DNA from: Arthrobacter mobilis
Lineage (GTDB): Bacteria; Actinomycetota; Actinomycetes; Actinomycetales; Micrococcaceae
Reading direction: 5' to 3'
DNA length: 64,000 nt
Assembly: GCF_012395835.1 (NCBI RefSeq)
Contig: NZ_JAAZSQ010000003.1
Location: 1,396-65,395, forward strand
The position numbers were made by a program, and so were the translations under genes. Below the pieces are notes generated by a model. It saw only the letters and a list, made by a program, of their open reading frames with translations, had not been told where the DNA came from and did no database searches. Position 1 is the stretch's first letter. Every line of letters starts with the position of its first letter. Of the stretch, positions 26,603 through 35,295 are shown piece after piece.

Positions 26603-27505
26603 TCAGACTCCTGCGAAGTAGCGGGCGACGTCCAGGTACGGGATGGTGATGGCGGCATCGGCTGCCATCCGGACGGCCGGCTTGGCATTGAAGGCGACGC
26701 CGAGGCCCGCCGCCGCGAGTATGTCCAGGTCGTTCGCCCCGTCGCCGATCGCGATGGTCTGGGCCAGGTCGATGCCTTCGGCCGCCGCCCATTCGCGCAG
26801 CGAGGCCTCCTTGACGGCGCGGTCCACCACGGTCCCGACCACCTTGCCGGTAAGCCTACCGTCCTCGACGCCGAGCAGGTTCGCGCGCCAGTAGCTCAGC
26901 TTCAGCCCTTGGGCCAGCGGATCCAGGACCTGGCTGAAGCCGCCGGAGACCACCGCCACTGCATGTCCCCTGTCCAGGAATGCCTCCACCAGTTCGGCCG
27001 CTCCGTCGCTCAGCTCCACGTCGCCGCGGACCTTCTCGATCACCTCCGAGGGCAGCTGGGCCAGTGTGGCTACGCGCGCATGCAGACTCTGGGCAAAGTC
27101 CAGCTCGCCACGCATCGCCGCCTCGGTGACGGCCGCCACCTCCTCGCGATTGCCGGCATGTTCGGCCAGCAGCTCGATGACTTCCTGCTTGATCAGCGTC
27201 GAGTCCACGTCCATGATCAGCAGCTTCCGTTGCGGGCCGGCCAGCGCCGCGGGGACGACGGCGGTGCCTACCTCATCGCCGTAGCCTGCTCCCGGCCCGG
27301 CCACCGCGGCCCGGAGGACTCCCAGCCCGTCGCCGGGGAGGCCGTCGTATGCCACCTGCAGGACCGCCACTTCGAACCGGTCGTTGGCCGAGCGTTCCCA
27401 CGTCTCCGTCTTGCCGCCGGCGCCGGCAACGGCCTGCTGCACCTGGGCCAGATAGTCGTCGGGGAGGACATATCCATAGGACACGACGCGGAACTGGGAA
27501 AGCAT
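26603..27505 (-). CDS. serB: Phosphoserine phosphatase
   Basis: This 300-residue HAD enzyme makes serine from phosphoserine. The HAD core starts around residue 110 with MDVDSTL, continues with VSGGF and a conserved lysine (GKVVGTVVDR), and ends with IGDGANDLDILAAAGLG. The N-terminal 100 residues resemble the ACT-like regulatory region of SerB. The ATG at 27505 has an AAAGGAT ribosome site seven bases upstream and is preferred over the start at 27550. Confidence 0.93.
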   Translation of the reverse strand: MLSQFRVVSYGYVLPDDYLAQVQQAVAGAGGKTETWERSANDRFEVAVLQVAYDGLPGDGLGVLRAAVAGPGAGYGDEVGTAVVPAALAGPQRKLLIMDVDSTLIKQEVIELLAEHAGNREEVAAVTEAAMRGELDFAQSLHARVATLAQLPSEVIEKVRGDVELSDGAAELVEAFLDRGHAVAVVSGGFSQVLDPLAQGLKLSYWRANLLGVEDGRLTGKVVGTVVDRAVKEASLREWAAAEGIDLAQTIAIGDGANDLDILAAAGLGVAFNAKPAVRMAADAAITIPYLDVARYFAGV

Positions 27506-27564
27506 GTATGGATCCTTTGCACAATGGGGGCGGGACTGCCGGTCAGTCATCCGGCATCCAGTTT

Positions 27565-27581
27565 AGCGTTTGGCGAACGCT
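27565..27581. promoter_or_regulatory. Inverted repeat in a divergent promoter region
   Basis: AGCGTT-TGGCG-AACGCT is a perfect 6-bp inverted repeat between divergent serB and the ABC ATPase gene, 28 bases before the ATPase start. It may be an operator. The regulator is unknown. Confidence 0.3.
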
Positions 27582-27608
27582 ACGCGTTTTAGCCTACTGT
27601 CTACTGAT

Positions 27609-28397
27609 ATGAGTGATGTTCTTGAATTTGCCGGGGTCAGCGTGGTCCGCGGGCGAAAAGTCCTGCTCGATGACGTGGACTGGCAGGTCAGGGACGGGGA
27701 GCGCTGGGTTGTCCTCGGCCCCAACGGTGCCGGCAAGACCACCTTGCTGCAGATTGCCGGCGCGCGGCTGCATCCCACCCGTGGGGTGGCCGGCATCCTC
27801 GACGAAGTCATGGGCCGGGTGGATGTCTTCGAACTGCGCCCGCGCATCGGGCTGGCCTCGGCCGCGCTGGCCAGCCAGATTCCCGAGCACGAGACGGTGC
27901 TCAACGTGGTGGTCACGGCCTCGTACGGGGTCACCGGCCGCTGGCGCGAGCAGTACGAGCGGATGGACGAGCGGCGGGCCTTCCGGCTGCTGGATGCCTG
28001 GGGCATGTCCACCTTCATGAACCGCACCTTCGCCTCGCTCAGCGAGGGGGAGCGCAAGCGCGTGCAGATCGCCCGGGCACTGATGTCCGATCCCGAACTG
28101 CTGCTGCTTGACGAGCCCGGTGCCGGACTGGACCTGGCCGGCCGGGAGGAACTGGTGCACAGCCTGAGCCAGCTGGCGGCGGACGAGGAAGCGCCGGCGC
28201 TGGTGCTGGTCACCCACCATCTGGAGGAAGTGCCCCCGGGGTTCACCCACGCCATGCTGCTGCGCGAGGGCGCCGTGGTGGCCCAGGGTCCGATTGCCGA
28301 TGTGCTGACCGAGGAGCATCTGAGCGAAACCTTCGGCCTGCCGCTGGAAGTCAGGTCCGAGGGCGGCCGCTACACCGCCGTCGCCCGCCGCGCCTAG
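27609..28397 (+). CDS. Stand-alone ABC ATP-binding protein
   Basis: This ATPase of about 262 residues has GPNGAGKTT, LSEGERKRVQIARAL, LLLDEPGAGLDLAG and LVTHHLEEVP. No permease gene is adjacent; a TauE/SafE-like membrane protein follows but is not an ABC permease. The DEPGAGLDLAGREEL signature resembles ModF/YlmA-type soluble ABC proteins. No ribosome site precedes the ATG, and TACTGT eight bases upstream could be a -10, so the message may be leaderless. Confidence 0.85.
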   Translation: MSDVLEFAGVSVVRGRKVLLDDVDWQVRDGERWVVLGPNGAGKTTLLQIAGARLHPTRGVAGILDEVMGRVDVFELRPRIGLASAALASQIPEHETVLNVVVTASYGVTGRWREQYERMDERRAFRLLDAWGMSTFMNRTFASLSEGERKRVQIARALMSDPELLLLDEPGAGLDLAGREELVHSLSQLAADEEAPALVLVTHHLEEVPPGFTHAMLLREGAVVAQGPIADVLTEEHLSETFGLPLEVRSEGGRYTAVARRA

Positions 28398-28410
28398 GCG
28401 CCCCGGCCGG

Positions 28411-29199
28411 ATGGAGCCGCTCCATGCTGCCCTCATCGCGCTCGGCGGGCTCTGGGCCGGGACCATCAACAGCGTTGTCGGATCCGGCACGCTGGTCACC
28501 TTTCCCATCCTGGTGGCGCTGGGCTACCTGCCGGTGACGGCCACCATCTCCAACGCCATGGGCCTGATTGCGGGCGGGGCCGGCGGCGTCTACGGCTACC
28601 GCCGGGAGCTGGCGGGACTGCGGCGCACCCTGGCCACGCTGCTGCCGGCGTCCCTGCTGGGCGGCATCACCGGAGCCGCCCTGCTGCTGAACCTGCCGGA
28701 CAGCGTCTTCGGCGTCGCTGCCCCGTTCCTGATTGTGGTGGCGCTGTGCTTTGTCATCTTCCAGCCGCGGCTGCAGGCCTGGGTGCGCGAACGCCAGGCA
28801 GCGCAGGCGCGGCGGAAGACCCGCCCCTGGCTGCTGCTGGTGCTGGTCTTTGCCGCCGGTGTCTATGGCGGCTACTTCGTGGCAGCCCAGGGGGTGCTGC
28901 TGCTGGGCATCCTTGGCGTCTTCCTGCACGGCAGCATGCAGCAGGCCAATGCCGTCAAGAACGTGCTGGTGCTGGGCGTGAACCTGATTGCCGCGGTGTC
29001 CTACATGCTGTTCGCCTTTGCCCGGATCGACTGGTGGGTGGTGCTGGCCATCGCCGTCAGCTCCCTGGCCGGGGCGCTGTTCGGTTCCGCCGTCGGGCGC
29101 CGGCTGAAACCGGTGGTGCTGCGCGGCATCATCGTCGCCCTGGGCCTGGTGGCGTTGTGGACGATGGTGGCCCAGCTGGTCCAGGCGGCCGGCCGGTGA
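28411..29199 (+). CDS. TauE/SafE family anion exporter
   Basis: This 262-residue membrane protein has about seven or eight hydrophobic helices. Two repeats carry the family pattern (GLWAGTINSVVGSGTLVTFP; AAGVYGGYFVAAQGVLLLG, then NAVKNVLVLGVNLIAAV). The family moves sulfite, sulfonates or related organic anions. It starts 13 bases after the ABC ATPase gene and overlaps the next start by four bases. The real substrate is unknown. Confidence 0.88.
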   Translation: MEPLHAALIALGGLWAGTINSVVGSGTLVTFPILVALGYLPVTATISNAMGLIAGGAGGVYGYRRELAGLRRTLATLLPASLLGGITGAALLLNLPDSVFGVAAPFLIVVALCFVIFQPRLQAWVRERQAAQARRKTRPWLLLVLVFAAGVYGGYFVAAQGVLLLGILGVFLHGSMQQANAVKNVLVLGVNLIAAVSYMLFAFARIDWWVVLAIAVSSLAGALFGSAVGRRLKPVVLRGIIVALGLVALWTMVAQLVQAAGR

Positions 29200-30002
29200 A
29201 CCTGCAGTACCTGACCGACCCGGCGGATCCGCGGGTGGCCGACTACACGCAGCTGACGGACACCGCGCTGCGCCGCCGGCGGGAGCCCGCCGAGGGCATG
29301 TACATTGCCGAAAGCTCCAAGGTGCTCCGGCGTGCCATCCGGGCAGGCCACCGGCCGCGTTCCTTTTTCCTGGCCGAGAAGTGGCTGCCGGACCTGGCCG
29401 ACGTGCTCGAACAGTTCCCCGAGGTGCCGGTGTTCGTCGGCGCTCCGGAGGTGCTCGAAGCCGTCACCGGCTTCCACCTGCACCGGGGTGCGCTGGCCGC
29501 CATGCACCGGCCCGAACCGCTGTCCGTGGCCCAGGTGCTCGAGGGGGCACGGCGGGTGGCTGTCCTGGAGGACATCGTGGACCACACCAATGTGGGGGCC
29601 ATATTCCGGTCCGCGGCGGCCATGGGCCTGGATGCGGTGCTCATCAGTCCGCGCTGCGCGGATCCGCTTTACCGGCGCAGCATCCGGGTGAGCATGGGCA
29701 CGGTGTTCCAGATCCCGTGGGCACGGCTGGCCGACTGGCCGGGGGACCTGGCCGCCCTGCACGACGCCGGTTTTACGACGGCGGCGCTGGAGCTGACCGA
29801 GGATGCCATCGGCCTGGATGAGCTGGAACGGCGCAGCTTCGACCGGCTCGCCCTGGTGCTGGGCACCGAAGGCGCAGGCATGCTGCCGCAGACCCTGGCC
29901 CTTGTGGACCTGAAGGTGATGATCCCAATGCGGGAAGGCGTCGATTCGCTGAATGTGGCCGCCGCCAGCGCCGTGGCTTTCTGGGCCTGCCGGCGCTCCT
30001 GA
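29196..30002 (+). CDS. SPOUT-class RNA 2'-O-methyltransferase (TrmH/SpoU)
   Basis: The 268 residues divide into an N-terminal substrate-binding domain and a SPOUT knot. Motifs are [22 protein letters not shown] (motif 1), [10 protein letters not shown] (motif 2) and [20 protein letters not shown] (motif 3). It methylates rRNA or tRNA ribose using SAM. The GTG start overlaps the TauE stop by four bases. The exact nucleotide target cannot be read. Confidence 0.9.
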   Translation: MNLQYLTDPADPRVADYTQLTDTALRRRREPAEGMYIAESSKVLRRAIRAGHRPRSFFLAEKWLPDLADVLEQFPEVPVFVGAPEVLEAVTGFHLHRGALAAMHRPEPLSVAQVLEGARRVAVLEDIVDHTNVGAIFRSAAAMGLDAVLISPRCADPLYRRSIRVSMGTVFQIPWARLADWPGDLAALHDAGFTTAALELTEDAIGLDELERRSFDRLALVLGTEGAGMLPQTLALVDLKVMIPMREGVDSLNVAAASAVAFWACRRS

Positions 30003-30156
30003 GCGGGCCGTGCAGGGGCCCTGCCGAATTTCCTGGCGGACCCCGCGATGCGGTAAGGTGGAGTGCTGGCCGGCCGACGGCCGGAACTGCGTTAGTGCTG
30101 TTCAACATCCTGCATGCCGCTGGCAAAATCCAGGGGCGAGAACCAAAGGTGCAACT

Positions 30157-30411
30157 ATGAAGTCTGACATCCACCCGGGATACAGCCCGGTTGTTTTCCG
30201 CGACCTGGCCTCCGGTGTTTCCTTCCTGACCCGGTCCACCGTTTCCTCCGACAAGACTGTCGAGTGGGAAGACGGCAACACCTACCCGCTGATCGAGGTC
30301 GAAATCTCCTCCGAGTCGCACCCGTTCTACACGGGCAAGCAGCGCATCATGGACAGCGCCGGCCGTGTGGAGCGCTTCAACGCCCGCTTCAAGAACTTCG
30401 GCAAGAAGTAA
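30157..30411 (+). CDS. rpmE2: 50S ribosomal protein L31 type B
   Basis: This 84-residue protein begins [20 protein letters not shown] and ends in the basic [12 protein letters not shown]. It lacks the CxxC zinc cysteines of type A L31, so it is the zinc-independent form. In many bacteria type B is induced by zinc lack through Zur. I see no clear Zur box in the 154 bases upstream, and in Micrococcaceae it may be the only L31. AAAGG precedes the ATG. Confidence 0.96.
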   Translation: MKSDIHPGYSPVVFRDLASGVSFLTRSTVSSDKTVEWEDGNTYPLIEVEISSESHPFYTGKQRIMDSAGRVERFNARFKNFGKK

Positions 30412-30435
30412 CCAGGCGGCCCGGCCGCTTGGAAG

Positions 30436-30463
30436 GATGCCCGCACCGCCCGGTGCGGGCATC
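30436..30463 (+). terminator. rpmE2 terminator
   Basis: A perfect 12-bp stem (GATGCCCGCACC with GGTGCGGGCATC) and a GCCC loop stand 24 bases past the rpmE2 stop. The sequence then reads GGCATTT. Confidence 0.85.
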
Positions 30464-30510
30464 GGCATTTAACCCTTTGGCCGGTGTGCCGGCGTCCGGG
30501 CACAAGAAAA

Positions 30511-30561
30511 GGCCGGCAACTTCGGGATAAGTTGGGGGGAGTTCTCCCGAAGTTGCCGGCC
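30511..30561 (-). terminator. Orphan intrinsic terminator facing the minus strand
   Basis: A perfect 17-bp stem (left arm GGCCGGCAACTTCGGGA, right arm 30545-30561) encloses a 17-base loop. Read on the minus strand it is followed at once by TTTTCTT, the classic Rho-independent form. No protein gene on the minus strand lies just upstream of it, so it may end a small RNA or antisense transcript. The surrounding 371-base gap (30412-30782) otherwise holds the rpmE2 terminator, a small CACCT/AGGTG repeat near 30596-30610, and presumably the promoter of the lipoate ligase gene. Confidence 0.6.
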
Positions 30562-30782
30562 ATCGCCGGTAGCCAGCCGGCTGTTCTTCACTCGCACCTT
30601 TATGAGGTGTCTTAGACATTATCCATCGGTGCTGGGTGCAACCTCCGGGTAACCTGAGAAAATGCTGTGACTTGCGCACCGGGGCTTGGGCGGGCGCACC
30701 CGGCCGGCACGGCCGGCGCCGGGAGCAGGACCGGCCCGCCCGGCCTGCATCCGTCCTGCAGCCACGCCAGTAAGGAGCACGA

Positions 30783-31844
30783 ATGTCCGCGCATCACCAC
30801 GGTGAGTACAAGGTCCACGGCGGCAAGCTCGTGGTGGCGGACCTGGAAGTCGCCGGCGGACGGCTGGTGCAGGTGTCGATCAGCGGCGACTTCTTCCTCG
30901 AACCGGACGAGGCGCTGCAGCACATCAACGACGCCCTCGGAGGAATGCCGGCGGAGAGCAGCCACGCGGAGTTCTCCGCGGCGATCACGGCGGCGCTGCC
31001 GCCGGACGCGGTCCTCTTCGGCTTCTCCGCGGACGCCGTGGCCGTTGCGGTACGCCGGGCCCTGGCCAAGGCCTCCGGGTGGCTGGACCACAACTGGCAG
31101 ATCATTCCGCCCACTCCGCTGCCCACGCACATGCACGTGGCCATGGACGAAGTCCTCGCGCATGAGGTCGGTGCCGGACGGCGAGCACCGACGCTGCGCT
31201 TCTGGGAGTGGGAGGCGCCGTCGGTGGTCATTGGCAGTTTCCAGTCGCTGAAGAACGAAGTGGATCCGGACGGGGTGCGCCGCCATGGAATCACCGTGGT
31301 GCGCCGGATCAGCGGCGGGGGAGCGATGTTCATGGAGCAGGGCAATGCCATCACCTACTCGCTGTACCTGCCGCAGACGCTCGTGGACGGACTGAGCTTC
31401 GAGGCCTCCTACCCCTTCCTGGACGCCTGGGTCATGGCTGCGCTGGACAAGCTGGGCATTCAGGCCTTCTACAAGCCGCTGAACGACATTGCCACCCCCG
31501 AGGGAAAGATCGGCGGCGCGGCGCAGAAGCGCCTGGCCAACGGTGGCATGCTCCACCATGTGACCATGTCCTACGACATCGACGCGGACAAGATGCTCGA
31601 AGTGCTGCGGATCGGCCGGGAAAAGATCTCCGACAAGGGCATCGCGAGCGCGAACAAGCGGGTGGATCCGCTGCGCCGGCAGACCGGGCGGAGCCGCGAG
31701 GAGATCATCGAGGTCATGATGCAGACCTTCATGGACCGCTATGCCGCCGTTGAGGCCGGCTTCAGCGAGGAGGAACTGGCCGCGGCCCGGGAGCTGGTGG
31801 CCACGAAGTTCGCCACCGGACAGTGGCAGCACCGGGTGCCCTGA
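30783..31844 (+). CDS. Lipoate-protein ligase family protein with N-terminal accessory domain
   Basis: This 353-residue protein begins with a domain of about 90 residues (YKVHGGKLVVADLEVAGGRL ... SISGDFFLEPDE) resembling the C-terminal accessory domain of LplA. The catalytic BPL/LplA domain follows, with FWEWEAPSVVIGSFQ, VVRRISGGGAMF, and the probable adenylate lysine in GKIGGAAQKR. The domains are thus in reverse order from E. coli LplA. It attaches lipoate or octanoate to lipoyl domains of 2-oxoacid dehydrogenases or the glycine cleavage H protein. Confidence 0.88.
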   Translation: MSAHHHGEYKVHGGKLVVADLEVAGGRLVQVSISGDFFLEPDEALQHINDALGGMPAESSHAEFSAAITAALPPDAVLFGFSADAVAVAVRRALAKASGWLDHNWQIIPPTPLPTHMHVAMDEVLAHEVGAGRRAPTLRFWEWEAPSVVIGSFQSLKNEVDPDGVRRHGITVVRRISGGGAMFMEQGNAITYSLYLPQTLVDGLSFEASYPFLDAWVMAALDKLGIQAFYKPLNDIATPEGKIGGAAQKRLANGGMLHHVTMSYDIDADKMLEVLRIGREKISDKGIASANKRVDPLRRQTGRSREEIIEVMMQTFMDRYAAVEAGFSEEELAAARELVATKFATGQWQHRVP

Positions 31845-31934
31845 CTGCCTTCGCCGGCTGCTGTGACACAAATAACGGAACAGTAACGGAAGCCGTTATA
31901 CTGGTGGACCTTAGCAACACCAGGGAGGTTGACC

Positions 31935-32630
31935 GTGTCCCCCAAGAATCCACTCGTGCCGTCCGCCGGACGCCCGCTGGCCTCGCTGGCGCTGGCGGCA
32001 ACTTTCAGCCTTGCCGGCGCCGGCGGTGCCGCAGCCGTAACCGTTCCCGAGCCGGCCCCGGTCGAAAACCTGGAGCAGGACATCAAGACCGCCCAGACCG
32101 CCACCGATGCCTACTGGGCCACGCATTGGAACGAATTCTTCACCGGGACGTACACGTCTCCGACCGTCGTCGGACTCTATGACGGGACGAATCCGGCCAC
32201 CGCCCCGGTCTGCGGCGGCCAGCCACTGGGTCCGGGCAATGCCTACTACTGCCCGGAAGGCGACTATGTTGCCTGGGACATCGGCCTGATGGAAACCGGC
32301 TACCTGAACGGGGACGCATGGCCGTACCTGGTGGTCGCACACGAGTGGGGGCACGCGGTGCAGTACCGGCTGGCCGAGGAACTGCGGTCGCAGGCAGCCG
32401 AACTCCAGGCCGACTGTTTTGCCGGCGCGTCGCTGTTCGGGGCGGCCGCCGACGGAACGCTGGTCTTCGAGGACGGCGACCAGCAGGAACTCGAGGCTGC
32501 GCTGACGGCGCTGGCCGACCAGACGCCATGGACCAAGGCCGGCGACCACGGCAATGCCGCCGAACGGGTGGAGGCCTTCAGCACCGGCCGCGAGGGCGGG
32601 CCCGCCGCCTGCCTGCCGGAGGCGCCGTAG
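31935..32630 (+). CDS. Secreted zinc metallopeptidase, short YpfJ relative
   Basis: This protein of about 231 residues has an N-terminal signal-like hydrophobic stretch (PLASLALAATFSLAGAGGAAA). The catalytic motif HEWGHAVQ is followed by ELQADCFAGASLF. It shares the HExGH...QADC[YF]AG architecture with the 300-residue peptidase at 10.4 kb. YYCPEGDYVAWD also matches that paralog's FYCPVDRTAYFD. The GTG at 31935 has AGGGAGG six bases upstream and is better than the TTG at 31929. The substrate is unknown. Confidence 0.85.
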   Translation: MSPKNPLVPSAGRPLASLALAATFSLAGAGGAAAVTVPEPAPVENLEQDIKTAQTATDAYWATHWNEFFTGTYTSPTVVGLYDGTNPATAPVCGGQPLGPGNAYYCPEGDYVAWDIGLMETGYLNGDAWPYLVVAHEWGHAVQYRLAEELRSQAAELQADCFAGASLFGAAADGTLVFEDGDQQELEAALTALADQTPWTKAGDHGNAAERVEAFSTGREGGPAACLPEAP

Positions 32631-32635
32631 TCACC

Positions 32636-32667
32636 GGCCGCCGCCCGCTCACCGGCGGGCGGCGGCC
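32636..32667. terminator. Bidirectional hairpin
   Basis: GGCCGCCGCCCGC (32636-32648) pairs perfectly with 32655-32667 around TCACCG. It sits between the convergent peptidase and pepN genes, overlapping the pepN 3' end. Confidence 0.7.
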
Positions 32668-35261
32668 TGCGCGGTAAGCGCGCGGACCAGATGGTCCCGC
32701 TGCTCGATCACGATCCGGCGCAGGGCTGCCGGCGCCTGGGCGTGCGCCCGGAGCCATTCGTCGGTACGTACGACGACGGGGTGCCCGGCGGGATCCTGGC
32801 CGTCCGCCAGGTCCTGGGCCAGCGGGTAGAGTCCGCGGGCGATCCGGCCGGCCAATTCGATGCTCCGGCCGGCCCAGACCTGCTCCAGGCTGTCGAAGTA
32901 GGGTTCGGTCCAAGGGTCGAGCAGGTCGTGGCTGCCCTGGTTGAAGCCGTCGATGGTCGCATCGAGCAGCTCGTTGGACAGGGCCGTTCCTTCGACCGCA
33001 TCCCGCCACGCCTGCGCCTTGACTCCCGGGTCCGGCCGCGCGGCCATGGCCGTCAGATGCCAGGCCCGTCCGGAGGCGGTCCGGTCCCTGGACAGCTCGG
33101 CATCCAGGGCTGCCTGGCCGGCGTGGCCGGTGGCGGCCAGCGCCTGCCAGCACCGCCAGCGCAGGTCCGGGTCCAGGGTCAGGCCCGGCACCGTCGCGGA
33201 GCCGTCCAGCAGCCCGGCGAGGAAGTCCGCGCAGCTGCCGGTGCGGCGGGCCAGGGCCGCGAGGGCCCGGGCCTGGAGCAGCTGGGCGTCGCTGCCGGGT
33301 GCTGCGCGTTCCAGCTCCCGGCGCGCCGAGGCCAGCAGCCGTTCGCGCAGCGCCGGCCGCGAGCCGGCGGGACAGTAATGTTCCACCGCGTACCGGGCGT
33401 TCTCCAGCAGCACCTGCAGCACGCCCGGATCCGACTCCGCGGATGCGAAGCGTTCCACCGCAGCCACATAGTCGGCGGGAGGCAGCGCAGCGTCCCGGGT
33501 CATGTCCCACAGCAGGTACCAGCACAGCGCACGGGCCAGCGGATCAGCGATCCGGTCCAGGGCGGAGAGCACGGTGTCCAGCGAACGCTCATCCAGGCGT
33601 ACCTTGGCATAGCTGTGGTCCCCGTCGTTGGGCAGCAGCAGTGCCGGAACGTCCAGGCCGGCCACGTCGGGAACGCCGCTGTCCGCCCCGGTGACGTCCA
33701 GCTCGCGGACGGCGGTGCGGGCCAGGGTGCCGCCGTCGAAATCATAGAACCCCAGCTGCAGCCGGTGCGGCCGCAGCACACCGCCGGCAGGACCCGGGGA
33801 GTCCTGCCGGATGCGTACCCCGGCCAGCCGTCCGCCATCCTGAGCGGTTTCGGCGGTGAGCGTGGAGACGCCGGCCGTCTGCAGCCAGAGCCGGGCCCAA
33901 TCCTGCATCTGGCGGCCCGAGGCGGCGCCGAGCACGGCCAGGAAGTCCGTGAGCGAGGCGGTGCCGTAGGCGTTGTCCCGGAAATAGCGCCGGACCGCGT
34001 CCCGGAACGCTTCGAAGCCCACATACGCGACCAGCTGCTTGAGCACCGCGGCGCCCTTGGCGTAGGTGATGCCGTCGAAGTTCTGCTTGGCCGCTTCCAG
34101 GTCCGGAATGTCCGCGACGACCGGGTGGGTGGTGGGCAGCTGGTCCTGCACGTACGCCCATGCCTTGCGGCGGTTGGCGAAAGCGACCCAGGCACCGGTG
34201 AACTCGGTGGCCTCGGCCGAGGCCAGCGCGCCCATGTAGTCGGCGAAGGATTCCTTGAGCCACAGATCGTCCCACCAGGCCATGGTCACCAGGTTGCCGA
34301 ACCACATATGCGCCAGCTCGTGCAGGATCGTGTTGGCCCGGGCCTGGTACTGGGCCCGGGAGGCCCGGGACCGGAAGACATAGTCCTCGGTGAAGGTGAC
34401 CAGCCCGGGGTTCTCCATCGCGCCGAGGTTGTATTCGGGAACGAAGGCCTGGTCGTACTTGCCGAACGGGTAGGGGTAGTCGAAGAGTTCGTGGAAGAAG
34501 TCCAGCCCCTGTTTGGTGATCTCGAAGATGCGGCCGGCGTCGAAGGCCTCCGCCAGCGAGGCTCGGCAGTAGGCCCCGAGCGGGACCTGCAGCACGGACC
34601 CGTCCGGCAGCCGGCGCTCCCACTGGTCCTCTTCGGCGTGGTAGGGACCGGCGAGCACCGCAGTGATGTACGTGGAAATCCGCTGGGTGGGTGCGAAGCG
34701 CCAGATCGAACAGTCCGGCGAGCTGGTCATCGGTTCCCGCACGGCTTCCGGCCCATTGGACAGGACGCGCCAGTGCGACGGCGCCGCAACGTTGAAGGTG
34801 AAGCTCGCCTTGAGGTCCGGCTGCTCGAAATTGGCAAAGACCCGGCGGGCGTCGGCCGGCTCGTACTGGGTGTAGAGATACGTTTCGCCGTCGGCCGGGT
34901 CCACGAAGCGGTGCAGGCCCTCGCCGCTGCGGCTGTACAGCGCGGTACCGATGATGGTGGCCTCGTTCTCCGCTTCCAGGCCCGGCAGGTGGATCCGGGC
35001 CCCGTCCACGACCGCTGCCGGATCCAGCCGGTTCCCGTTCAGCGTGACGGAGTGGATGCTCTCGTGGATGAAGTCCACGAACGTCGAGGACCCGGGCTCG
35101 CTGCAGGTGAAGGTGATGATGCTCCGGGACAGGAAGCTGCCGGCTTCGGGATCCCGGGCGTTGCGCAGGTCCAGGGCGACGTCGTACTGCTCCACCCGGA
35201 TGCTGCGGGAGCGTTCGGCGGCCTCGGCCCGGCCGAGGTTTTCGTTCTTCACCCGGTCCAT
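32649..35261 (-). CDS. pepN: Aminopeptidase N (M1 family)
   Basis: This 870-residue cytosolic zinc aminopeptidase has the exopeptidase motif GAMEN, the zinc site HELAHMWFGN with the second glutamate in LWLKESFADY, and the conserved tyrosine region further on. A long C-terminal helical domain of about 400 residues fits full M1 length. It removes N-terminal residues from peptides. The gene stands alone between convergent and same-strand neighbours. The family call is very secure. Confidence 0.96.
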   Translation of the reverse strand: MDRVKNENLGRAEAAERSRSIRVEQYDVALDLRNARDPEAGSFLSRSIITFTCSEPGSSTFVDFIHESIHSVTLNGNRLDPAAVVDGARIHLPGLEAENEATIIGTALYSRSGEGLHRFVDPADGETYLYTQYEPADARRVFANFEQPDLKASFTFNVAAPSHWRVLSNGPEAVREPMTSSPDCSIWRFAPTQRISTYITAVLAGPYHAEEDQWERRLPDGSVLQVPLGAYCRASLAEAFDAGRIFEITKQGLDFFHELFDYPYPFGKYDQAFVPEYNLGAMENPGLVTFTEDYVFRSRASRAQYQARANTILHELAHMWFGNLVTMAWWDDLWLKESFADYMGALASAEATEFTGAWVAFANRRKAWAYVQDQLPTTHPVVADIPDLEAAKQNFDGITYAKGAAVLKQLVAYVGFEAFRDAVRRYFRDNAYGTASLTDFLAVLGAASGRQMQDWARLWLQTAGVSTLTAETAQDGGRLAGVRIRQDSPGPAGGVLRPHRLQLGFYDFDGGTLARTAVRELDVTGADSGVPDVAGLDVPALLLPNDGDHSYAKVRLDERSLDTVLSALDRIADPLARALCWYLLWDMTRDAALPPADYVAAVERFASAESDPGVLQVLLENARYAVEHYCPAGSRPALRERLLASARRELERAAPGSDAQLLQARALAALARRTGSCADFLAGLLDGSATVPGLTLDPDLRWRCWQALAATGHAGQAALDAELSRDRTASGRAWHLTAMAARPDPGVKAQAWRDAVEGTALSNELLDATIDGFNQGSHDLLDPWTEPYFDSLEQVWAGRSIELAGRIARGLYPLAQDLADGQDPAGHPVVVRTDEWLRAHAQAPAALRRIVIEQRDHLVRALTAQAAARR

Positions 35262-35295
35262 TTAACCACCGCCTCAGCGACGGCCCCAGCCCGGT

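Noticed and set aside
30003-30156. Zur box upstream of rpmE2
   Set aside because: Zinc-independent L31 suggested one, but no TGAAAATNATTTTCA-like palindrome is visible.
30389-30679. Minus-strand frame of about 96 codons spanning the region between rpmE2 and the lipoate ligase gene
   Set aside because: It overlaps the perfect terminator hairpins and the rpmE2 3' end and has no ribosome site or recognisable motif. A non-coding transcript is the better reading.
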